From positions 1 to 15,359 of the forward strand of contig DCCQ01000006.1 of assembly GCA_002314195.1 (NCBI GenBank): a stretch of DNA of 15,359 nucleotides. The letters are read 5' to 3'. Origin of the DNA: Bacteroidales bacterium UBA1077 (GTDB lineage Bacteria; Bacteroidota; Bacteroidia; Bacteroidales; UBA932). The translations under genes and the position numbers were made by a program. This document shows positions 1 through 5,295 of the stretch, in pieces. The notes under the pieces are model-generated. The model did not search any database and had not been told where the DNA came from. It was given only the letters and a program-made list of their open reading frames with translations. How positions within the stretch are numbered: position 1 is the first letter of the stretch; each line of letters begins with the position of its first letter.

Positions 1-109
1 ATTCAATTAACTTAACACCCTATATAAGTATATCAACGGAAGTCTCAAGGCCAATCAGCTGGTCGGCTTCTCGGAAAGGATATATCGGGTCAAGCAGGAC
101 ATAAATGTC

Positions 110-373
110 GTGCTTGAAGACCAGTACCCATCTTTGAGTACAGCGGCCTTGTATGAGGTTGTGGAATTGCAGGCGACAGGCGCCATTGACGACCCGATAG
201 CCTACGTTCCGCCTATGGAGATATTCCAAGGCAAGTACTACACGCAGGGCGGCGTGCTCTACAAGTGTACGCGTGACAGCGGACAGGCGTTGTCGCACGA
301 TTTGTCCGCACTCGTGGGAACCTATGTTGAAACAGTAGAGGATGAAAGTCCAGAAGGAGGTGACATTGAATGA
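110..373 (+). CDS. Small phage virion-associated protein, possible carbohydrate-binding fold
   Basis: I do not recognise a named family with certainty. The segment around residues 36-55, with aromatic and glycine residues in FQGKYYTQGGVLYKC, resembles the short three-stranded chitin-binding type 3 fold often found at the ends of phage tail or baseplate proteins. Such a role would be recognition of the cell surface. The only accepted start is GTG at 110, preceded by a modest AGGA at 96-99. The same frame stays open back to position 11 (stop TAA at 8-10) and reads as plausible protein there, beginning LNTLYKYINGSL, so the natural N-terminus may lie at 11 with the initiator lost. The stop overlaps the start region of the holin, so translation is probably coupled to it. 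Confidence 0.5.
   Translation: MLEDQYPSLSTAALYEVVELQATGAIDDPIAYVPPMEIFQGKYYTQGGVLYKCTRDSGQALSHDLSALVGTYVETVEDESPEGGDIE
354..360 (+). promoter_or_regulatory. Shine-Dalgarno sequence that favours a TTG start for the holin
   Basis: AAGGAGG lies five bases before TTG at 366, in the holin frame. The alternative ATG at 342 has no usable spacing to a purine-rich site and would overlap the upstream gene by 32 bases instead of 8. Strong Shine-Dalgarno sites are uncommon in Bacteroidota host genes, which fits a phage-derived gene. Confidence 0.6.
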
Positions 374-896
374 TTTCAACGCCCACATCCTTGCGGACGA
401 AGCGTCCACGGGGAGCGTCGTGGTCGGCACGGGCATTTCGGCCACGTTGTTGTTGTTTTTCCAGCAGTCTTTCGAGAGGATGCTTCCATACCTTGTCATA
501 GCCGCGGTGGTCATCCTGATCGACCTCGTGTTCGGCATCAGGGCCGCCAAGAGAAAGGGCGACCGGATCAGGATAAGCAGGGCCATAAGGCGCACCGTCG
601 GCAAGGCGGTGGAGTACTTCTGCTGGGTGGTGCTGGCGTCGTCTTTGGCCGTGGCAACGGGCTACACGATAATCGAGACCGGGCTGATGCTCGTGGTCAT
701 CGCCGTGGAGCTGATAAGCATCGTACAGAACTGGTACTTCTGGAAGTTCGGCCACAAGGCCAAGGTCAAGGTGGACGCGGCAAAGGTCATAGAGGCCGTG
801 GTGCAGGCAAAGACCGGAGCGGACATCGGGGGCGCGGTCTGCATCGAGAGAAACGAGGAAACAACTAAGGAGATTGAAGATGGGGACAATCAGTAA
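366..896 (+). CDS. Phage holin family membrane protein
   Basis: This 176-residue protein (184 if started at ATG 342) should form the inner-membrane lesions that let the endolysin reach the cell wall at the end of phage growth. Counting from 342, hydrophobic helices are visible at about residues 47-65, 92-107 and 113-129. The first ends in IDLVFGIRAAKRKG, the Asp-Gly-then-basic pattern typical of the toxin-secretion/phage-lysis holin superfamily. The C-terminus is charged and soluble, as expected for a cytosolic tail. The TTG start was chosen because of the AAGGAGG at 354-360. The gene overlaps the upstream small gene by 8 bases and the downstream M15 peptidase by 17, so the set is probably translated as a coupled lysis unit. 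The family call rests on topology, motif and context. Confidence 0.75.
   Translation: MNDFNAHILADEASTGSVVVGTGISATLLLFFQQSFERMLPYLVIAAVVILIDLVFGIRAAKRKGDRIRISRAIRRTVGKAVEYFCWVVLASSLAVATGYTIIETGLMLVVIAVELISIVQNWYFWKFGHKAKVKVDAAKVIEAVVQAKTGADIGGAVCIERNEETTKEIEDGDNQ
867..872 (+). promoter_or_regulatory. Shine-Dalgarno sequence for the M15 peptidase
   Basis: AAGGAG lies seven bases upstream of ATG 880, inside the 3' end of the holin gene. It favours ATG 880 over the in-frame TTG at 874, which it would leave only one base away. Confidence 0.6.
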
Positions 897-1314
897 GGAT
901 TTCAGTTACCGTGAGTTCGAGGAGTCACCTACGGCAAGGCGCAAGGGCATCTGCAACGTGATCACCTCGTTCGCGGTTCGTGACGCGGTGAAGGAACTCA
1001 CGGAAAAGGTGCTCCAGCCTCTCCGTGACAAGGTGGGGCATCCGCTTCGGATAAACAGCGGCTACCGCTGCCAGGAGCTCAACAAGGAGGTGGACGGTGT
1101 TCCCACATCGCAGCACGTCAAGGGAGAGGCGGCGGACATCGAGGCTGCCGACCCGTTCCTGCTTGCCAGCGTGGTCAGAAGCACACCGGAGATCTGGAAG
1201 GAGGTTGACCAGATGATCCTCTACCCCACCTTCGTGCATCTGAGCCATAGGAAGGGCGGGCCGCAGAGGAGGCAACTGCTCTATAATAAAAGGTACAATG
1301 GTGAAAAATTCTGA
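880..1314 (+). CDS. M15-family D-Ala-D-Ala carboxypeptidase-type endolysin
   Basis: This 144-residue zinc peptidase is expected to cleave stem peptides of peptidoglycan during phage lysis. It carries the M15 signature: SGYR at residues 60-63, then SQHVKGEAAD at 77-86, whose His79 and Asp86 are the first two zinc ligands. The VHLSH segment at 119-123 supplies the third (His120, with His123 nearby). The N-terminal DFSYREFEES is also usual for the phage Peptidase_M15_3 group. There is no signal peptide, so export to the wall would depend on the holin encoded just upstream. Length and residues look intact. A host L,D- or D,D-peptidase role is possible, but the position between a holin and a spanin-like gene argues for phage lysis. 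Confidence 0.88.
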   Translation: MGTISKDFSYREFEESPTARRKGICNVITSFAVRDAVKELTEKVLQPLRDKVGHPLRINSGYRCQELNKEVDGVPTSQHVKGEAADIEAADPFLLASVVRSTPEIWKEVDQMILYPTFVHLSHRKGGPQRRQLLYNKRYNGEKF

Positions 1315-1320
1315 TATTCA

Positions 1321-1854
1321 ATGAATATAAAAGGCTCAATTAATGTTTTACTCTTAATTATCGTTGCATTGGTAGCCACAGTTTCAGTTCTGAGCTGGAG
1401 ACTGGGCTACCGTGCAGCGGTCGCTTCGACAAGCTCAGCGGCCATCTCAACCAAAGCCGACACCCTAATTGCAAGGGACACCGTAACCATCGAGTGCCCC
1501 GTCCCCATCCTAACAACCATTACTGACACTCTCCTTATCGCCTATCCTGACATCATCACAATCCGCGATACAATGTTTGTCCATTTGCCGGTCGAGACCA
1601 AGGTTTACCGTTCGCCCGATTACAGAGCCATCGTGTCAGGAGTACGTCCATCATTGGACACGATTGAAATATTCCAGAAAAAACTTATAGTTAGCAATCC
1701 CACCGTAATTCCCCCTTTAAAAGAAACACAACAAAAACATCATCACTGGTCCATCGCGCTCCAGGTAGGCTACGGCCTGGCCATCCACGAAAACCGAATC
1801 ACCTCGCTCCCCTACATCGGTGCCGGACTCTCCTACAGCCTTGTCGAGTGGTAA
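1321..1854 (+). CDS. Membrane-anchored spanin-like protein (DUF6808 type)
   Basis: This 177-residue protein has one N-terminal membrane helix (about residues 8-27) followed by a Ser/Thr/Ala linker. A long periplasmic segment rich in threonine-aspartate pairs (DTLIARDTVTIECPVPILTT) comes next, then YRAIVSGVRPSLDTIEIF, a pattern I associate with DUF6808 proteins of Bacteroidales phages and mobile elements. The end, from about residue 142, alternates aromatic and small residues like short membrane or barrel strands. Being third in the lysis cassette, six bases after the endolysin, it could act like a spanin and link inner and outer membranes during lysis. That role is an inference from position and topology. 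The linker contains an unusual palindromic DNA repeat at 1419-1443, and the following gene has its own promoter. Confidence 0.65.
   Translation: MNIKGSINVLLLIIVALVATVSVLSWRLGYRAAVASTSSAAISTKADTLIARDTVTIECPVPILTTITDTLLIAYPDIITIRDTMFVHLPVETKVYRSPDYRAIVSGVRPSLDTIEIFQKKLIVSNPTVIPPLKETQQKHHHWSIALQVGYGLAIHENRITSLPYIGAGLSYSLVEW
1419..1443 (+). repeat. 25-base REP-like palindrome inside a coding sequence
   Basis: Arms GGTCGCT (1419-1425) and AGCGGCC (1437-1443) are complementary apart from one wobble, around the core TCGACAAGCTC. The core and the outline match a short palindromic repeat that I recall being scattered through genomes of several phyla with the core TTCGACAAGCTCAG. Here it is translated in frame as part of the flexible linker just after the membrane helix of the spanin-like protein. 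Confidence 0.5.
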
Positions 1855-1882
1855 ATATTCTTCAAAATATTTCGCAGAACGC

Positions 1883-1913
1883 TTGTATAATAACCAAAAG
1901 ATTATTACATTTG
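1883..1913 (+). promoter_or_regulatory. Bacteroidetes-type promoter for the 52-residue gene
   Basis: TTG at 1883-1885 and TACATTTG at 1906-1913 are separated by 20 bases, matching the -33/-7 pattern of the Bacteroidetes primary sigma factor. The expected transcript would start near 1919, giving a leader of about 20 bases before ATG 1939. It separates the downstream pair of small genes from the lysis cassette, so they are probably expressed independently, for example in the lysogen. Confidence 0.65.
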
Positions 1914-1938
1914 TGTTATAAAAACAAAGGGGACAACA

Positions 1939-2097
1939 ATGAGAAAGAAAACCAAAGAACGCAAGGAAATCGAGAAGTCACTGCTCTACTACCTTCAACT
2001 TTATAACGAGATCAAAGGACGTAATGAGGCTTGGCAAATCCTCTCTTGGTTGGAAGACTCGATTGATGAACTCGTAGAGAAACTCAAGATGATGTAA
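1939..2097 (+). CDS. Small 52-residue charged, probably helical protein
   Basis: I do not recognise this protein. It begins MRKKTKERKEIEKSLLYYLQ and continues as a mostly helical chain with alternating leucine, tryptophan and charged residues, ending LVEKLKMM. There is no signal peptide or membrane segment. The amphipathic pattern suggests a helical hairpin or a small dimerising protein. It is supported as a gene by its consensus promoter, its ATG after a purine-rich leader, and its placement 37 bases ahead of a DUF5053 gene with no intervening promoter match. A regulatory or recombination-accessory role next to the integrase is plausible but unproven. Confidence 0.6.
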   Translation: MRKKTKERKEIEKSLLYYLQLYNEIKGRNEAWQILSWLEDSIDELVEKLKMM

Positions 2098-2102
2098 CAC
2101 CT

Positions 2103-2118
2103 CCCGGCTTAGGCCGGG
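2103..2118 (+). other. Intergenic hairpin between two small genes
   Basis: CCCGGC (2103-2108) and GCCGGG (2113-2118) form a perfect six-base-pair stem with loop TTAG. It sits 5 bases after the stop of the 52-residue gene and 16 bases before ATG 2135. No run of T follows directly, so it is more likely a processing, stability or translation-control element than a full terminator. Confidence 0.55.
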
Positions 2119-2134
2119 ACAAATCTTTTGGAAT

Positions 2135-2527
2135 ATGATTACAAAGGAACAGATGGATGCGCTGAAGGAGAGATTCATCAGTGCAAAGAATGAAAAAGAA
2201 AGGCTCGCAGTAAATGAAGAAATTCATAGGGTGTGCGAAGAGGATCCGGCAGCGGTCGCTGAAATCATGAAACTTCAACTTCAGGAAACGCACCGTAAAG
2301 TTGATGAGATCCTGGTGCGCAAACAACTGGAGGAAGTTTTGCCGGCAATCAGCCTTGCGCATATTGCCAAGACCTATTTCAAGAAATCAAGGGCTTGGCT
2401 ATACCAGAGGATAAACGGACTTCCTGTCAATGGTAAACCAGCCCAGTTCACCGAAAGTGAACTTGACACGCTGAACAGGGCGTTGAATGACATTGGAGGC
2501 AAATTGTCCAGAATACACGTCTCATAG
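2135..2527 (+). CDS. DUF5053 domain protein
   Basis: This 130-residue cytoplasmic protein has a strongly helical, charged N-terminal half (residues 1-65). The C-terminal block runs from about residue 72 with IAKTYFKKSRAWLYQR, then GLPVNGKPAQFT and a final helix. I recognise that pattern as DUF5053, common beside integrases in Bacteroidales prophages and conjugative elements. The block resembles a helix-turn-helix in spacing (HIAKTYFKKSRAWLYQRING), so DNA binding is possible, but the family has no established function that I know of. It shares a transcript with the 52-residue gene and is closed by the terminator at 2549-2577, tail to tail with the integrase. Confidence 0.75.
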   Translation: MITKEQMDALKERFISAKNEKERLAVNEEIHRVCEEDPAAVAEIMKLQLQETHRKVDEILVRKQLEEVLPAISLAHIAKTYFKKSRAWLYQRINGLPVNGKPAQFTESELDTLNRALNDIGGKLSRIHVS

Positions 2528-2548
2528 AAGTACCTAATGCAGTGATCG

Positions 2549-2577
2549 GCCCCGGAGTTATCCGGGGCTTTTTTTTT
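2549..2577 (+). terminator. Rho-independent terminator
   Basis: GCCCCGGA (2549-2556) and TCCGGGGC (2561-2568) form a perfect eight-base-pair stem with loop GTTA, followed by nine T. It ends the DUF5053 transcript. The stop codon of the convergent integrase lies in the T run. For minus-strand transcripts the same stem lacks a following T run, so it would terminate them less well. Confidence 0.9.
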
Positions 2578-3673
2578 AATCTATGATGTCAACGGCCTTG
2601 AGGGCTTCGGAGGCGCGGTCGGTCTTGCCGATGTAGATGGAGGTGATGGCGAGGCTGGAGTGGTCGGCCTGCTGCTGGACGGATGTTAGGGGAACTCCGG
2701 AATTGACCATATTCGTGATGCCTGTGTCCTTGAGTGAATAGAACTGGAGTTCCTTCGGGAAACCAAGGGCGGGACGTACCACGTAACTCCAGTAGGAGGC
2801 GAACCTGCGGGAACTGGCCTTTTTGGTGCCTGGAGAAAAGTCATACATCGGGTGGTCTCCGAAAAGGTAGTGGCCTGGATTGGAGAGGTCGAGTTTACGG
2901 ACATATTTCATCATCGAGTCCGGAATGGTGCGGGTGTAATCCTTCTCGTTCTTGGCGATGCTTGCGCTGATACGGATAAGCTGGTTGTCGAGGTCGATGT
3001 CACGGCAGCGGAGCATCGAGAGTTCTTTAGGGCGGATGAAACAGCAGTAGCACATCAAGGCCATAACGAGGTAAGGGACGTTGTTTGCCTCCAACCAGAT
3101 GATGAGCTCGTTGAACTCTTCAGGGGTGAACAGGCGACGGATTTTCTGGGTAAGGCGTTTCGGCTTGCGCTTGACGGCCATAAATGGGTTGTCCTTGATG
3201 TACTTCCTCTCGATCATCCAATTGAAGAGGACTCGGAAAAAGAGGATGCTGTTGTTGAATGTTCTGGCGGAGACGGCCAGATCACGGTCATCCATAAAGT
3301 CAATAGCATCGCTTTCGGTGAACGAGCAGACGTAGGAGGTTTCATCGAAGCCGTGTTCCAGAAGCCATTTCTTGAACAGTTTGACGTACGAGGTGTAACC
3401 TCTGACAGTGTCAGGACGGTTGTCCTTAGTCTTGACAGCAAGAAATTTGTCAAGGGTCTCGAACATAAGGGCGTAGGCTTTCGGGGCTATATTCTCCGTG
3501 AACGGATTCCAACCCATCTGCAACTTAATGCCGAGATCTGCCATTATCTTACGTCCAACGCGCCTTCTTTCAGGCAATGACGGGATGCGGTTCAGCTTTA
3601 TGCGGATCCGTCTCATCTTACCGGTCGGAGGGTATATGCAAGAGTAGGAAATGTACCAAAGGTCTCCGGTCAC
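2576..3673 (-). CDS. Tyrosine recombinase / phage integrase
   Basis: This protein catalyses site-specific strand exchange, presumably integration and excision of the element. It has a DNA-arm or SAM-like N-terminal region (about residues 60-165) and a catalytic domain (about 178-350). Visible catalytic candidates are Arg214 in IRPKEL, Lys241 or Lys244 in AKNEKD, His338 in ADHSS and the nucleophile Tyr347 in SIYIGK, nine residues after His338. The usual His-x-x-Arg box reads YSLK (312-315), with Lys in place of the second Arg. The only accepted start is GTG at 3673, but the frame is open back to the TAA at 3701-3703 and reads SETIPPKLVTGDLWYIS. The family N-terminus may therefore be slightly longer, with its original start missing. 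No minus-strand promoter was recognised upstream. Confidence 0.88.
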   Translation of the reverse strand: MTGDLWYISYSCIYPPTGKMRRIRIKLNRIPSLPERRRVGRKIMADLGIKLQMGWNPFTENIAPKAYALMFETLDKFLAVKTKDNRPDTVRGYTSYVKLFKKWLLEHGFDETSYVCSFTESDAIDFMDDRDLAVSARTFNNSILFFRVLFNWMIERKYIKDNPFMAVKRKPKRLTQKIRRLFTPEEFNELIIWLEANNVPYLVMALMCYCCFIRPKELSMLRCRDIDLDNQLIRISASIAKNEKDYTRTIPDSMMKYVRKLDLSNPGHYLFGDHPMYDFSPGTKKASSRRFASYWSYVVRPALGFPKELQFYSLKDTGITNMVNSGVPLTSVQQQADHSSLAITSIYIGKTDRASEALKAVDIID

Positions 3674-3696
3674 GAGCTTCGGAGGAATAGTCTCGC

Positions 3697-3726
3697 TTGC
3701 TTAATCGGTGATATTCACTAAATTTG
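3697..3726 (+). promoter_or_regulatory. Bacteroidetes-type promoter for the esterase/peptidase operon
   Basis: TTG at 3697-3699 and TAAATTTG at 3719-3726 are 19 bases apart, a full match to the Bacteroidetes consensus. Transcription would begin near 3732, giving a leader of about 16 to 22 bases to the ATG candidates at 3748 and 3754. The -33 element lies within 24 bases of the integrase start, so it is very close to the inferred element boundary. Confidence 0.7.
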
Positions 3727-3747
3727 CATCAACAAAACCAAACACAA

Positions 3748-4890
3748 ATGAGGATGAAAAAGATAATTATTCTCGCTGTGGCCCTTTTCGGAGCCGCATC
3801 ATCGTCAGCCGTGGCGAAAGCGGATGACACGGTAATGAAGGCTACGGACTCAAGAGTCACTTACATCGGCAGGACAGAAGCGAAGGACGGGAAGGTCTCT
3901 TTTGACTGGACAGGAACCTACACGCGCATCCGATTCCAGGGTAATTCACTGAGTTTCAAAGTTTCCGACACAAAGAAAAACTACTACAACGTCTGGATTG
4001 ACAGTTCTATGGCCTCCACGCCGGACAAGGTCGTCGACGTCCACGGCACAGACACGACCATCGTGATCTTCAGCGCCGAGGAATTGAAGGCACGCTTCGG
4101 CAAAGACAGGAAAGCGGCCAAGGCCCCACACCAGGTGATTCTCCAGAAACGCACGGAAGGAGAGCAAGGCAGGACCACGGTCAGCGAATTCATTACCGAT
4201 GGCGTTTTCCTGCAAGCCGATGCTCCTAAGGAAAGAATCATCGAATATATCGGCGACTCCTACACATGCGGCTACGGCACAGAAAGTTCCAACAAGGATC
4301 GCTTCAAGCCGGAAACAGAAAATCAAAACTTGACCTACGCATGCGCCGTGGCAAGGTACTTTGGAGCAGATCAGATCGTCGTGGCGCACTCAGGGATGGG
4401 GATAGCCAGAAACTACAACGGCAAGTCCGGGGATTACTGCATGCCAGAACGCTATCTTCAGACATTCGACGGAGACAAAGACATCAAATGGGACACCAAG
4501 GCATGCGGGCTTAAGCCGGATGTCACTGTCATCTATCTGGGCACAAATGATTTTTCTAGAGGATTGCAGCCTGCGGAAAGGATATTCGTTAAGAACTACA
4601 TCAGGCTGCTTAAAGAGATCAAGGACAACTATGGTGAAGATCACCCGATCCTGTGCATGGCGCCAAAACATGACTATCTGATGTTCGACTACATAAAAAC
4701 TGTTCTTGAAGACTGTGGGCTCAAAAACGTGCACATCATGACACTCACGGCATCCGCCCATAACAATGTCTCGGACATGGGGGCAGATGGTCATCCTAAC
4801 TACAGTGGCCATCGCAAAATAGCCTACGCCGTGATCCCTTACATCTCAACAATCACAGGGTGGGAACTGAACGGAAACGAAGTAAAATAG
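3748..4890 (+). CDS. Secreted SGNH carbohydrate esterase, CE2 acetyl(xylan) esterase type
   Basis: This protein of about 380 residues should remove acetyl groups from plant or host polysaccharides. It begins with a signal peptide (MKKIIILAVALFGAASSSAVAKA). A beta-rich N-terminal domain follows at about residues 30-155, as in the two-domain CE2 family. The SGNH hydrolase domain runs from about 163. The catalytic Ser171 lies in IGDSYTCGYG, with the oxyanion glycine in SGMG (215-218) and Asn267 in GTND. The acid and base are Asp347 and His349 in ADGHPNYSGH. All block residues are present. ATG 3748 or 3754 was preferred to the TTG at 3724 because 3724 lies inside the -7 promoter element. The gene heads an operon with the next two genes. 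Confidence 0.85.
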   Translation: MRMKKIIILAVALFGAASSSAVAKADDTVMKATDSRVTYIGRTEAKDGKVSFDWTGTYTRIRFQGNSLSFKVSDTKKNYYNVWIDSSMASTPDKVVDVHGTDTTIVIFSAEELKARFGKDRKAAKAPHQVILQKRTEGEQGRTTVSEFITDGVFLQADAPKERIIEYIGDSYTCGYGTESSNKDRFKPETENQNLTYACAVARYFGADQIVVAHSGMGIARNYNGKSGDYCMPERYLQTFDGDKDIKWDTKACGLKPDVTVIYLGTNDFSRGLQPAERIFVKNYIRLLKEIKDNYGEDHPILCMAPKHDYLMFDYIKTVLEDCGLKNVHIMTLTASAHNNVSDMGADGHPNYSGHRKIAYAVIPYISTITGWELNGNEVK

Positions 4891-4896
4891 CAGGCC

Positions 4897-5295
4897 ATGA
4901 CGACAAAAGGTAAAATATTCACATGGACCGGTGCCATTCTGGCTTTGGTGCTGGCGGCGTTCATATATTTCAGATTCTATTTCGTTTTCGGTGACGGGGT
5001 GAAGGCCGGAGAACTCAACCAGTTCATTTACAAAGGCTATGTCTGGAAAACATATGAGGGGAAGTTGATCCAGGCAGGGTTCAGAGGTTCTAATAAAAAC
5101 ACAGGCGGAGCAAGTATCGAGTCCTACATATTCGATTTCTCAGTGGAAGACGAGGAGGTGGCCAACGAACTAATGAGATGCAGCGGCAAATCCGTAGAGC
5201 TGCATTACAAGGAATATCTCGGAACACTGCCATGGCGCGGAATGCAGAAATACGTCGTGGACAGGATAATCTCAACCTCAACATCTGATGAATAA
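4897..5295 (+). CDS. Conserved one-helix membrane protein of unknown function
   Basis: This 132-residue protein has an N-terminal membrane anchor at about residues 8-28. A periplasmic domain follows with FGDGVKAGELNQFIYKGYVWKTYEGKLIQAGF, IFDFSVEDEEV, then LHYKEYLGTLPWRGMQKYVVD. I recognise this as a conserved Bacteroidales protein, usually annotated as hypothetical and sometimes mislabelled 6-phosphogluconate dehydrogenase. Nothing in the sequence supports that enzyme: there is no nucleotide-binding fold and the length is far too short. It starts six bases after the esterase stop, and its TAA shares one base with the ATG of the peptidase, so it is translated in the same operon. Its function is unknown. 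Confidence 0.8.
   Translation: MTTKGKIFTWTGAILALVLAAFIYFRFYFVFGDGVKAGELNQFIYKGYVWKTYEGKLIQAGFRGSNKNTGGASIESYIFDFSVEDEEVANELMRCSGKSVELHYKEYLGTLPWRGMQKYVVDRIISTSTSDE

Larger units (their letters stand above)
1..3700. mobile_element. Right-hand end of a prophage or phage-derived element
   Basis: This stretch groups a holin, an M15 endolysin, a spanin-like DUF6808 protein, a DUF5053 protein and a tyrosine recombinase. That combination is typical of temperate phage or integrated phage-derived elements in Bacteroidales. The left end lies outside the window. The right boundary is inferred to lie close to the recombinase 5' end (about 3673-3700), because an ordinary secreted-esterase operon starts immediately afterwards. 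No flanking direct repeat could be identified with only one end visible, and no tRNA is present to act as an attachment site. By eye the lysis genes at about 380-1260 are richer in G and C than the genes from 1321 onward, which suggests mixed ancestry. Whether the element is still active cannot be judged from this window. Confidence 0.6.

Noticed and set aside
20..755. Minus-strand frames opposite the first phage gene and the holin
   Set aside because: They lack domain patterns and conflict with the well-supported plus-strand lysis cassette, which has Shine-Dalgarno sites and gene overlaps.
1853..1872. AT-only inverted repeat after the spanin-like gene as a terminator
   Set aside because: The seven-pair stem contains only A and T and has no T run, so it is too weak to call.
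2852..3580. 242-residue plus-strand frame opposite the integrase
   Set aside because: It is the shadow of a clear tyrosine recombinase. It has no recognisable domain and no promoter or leader.
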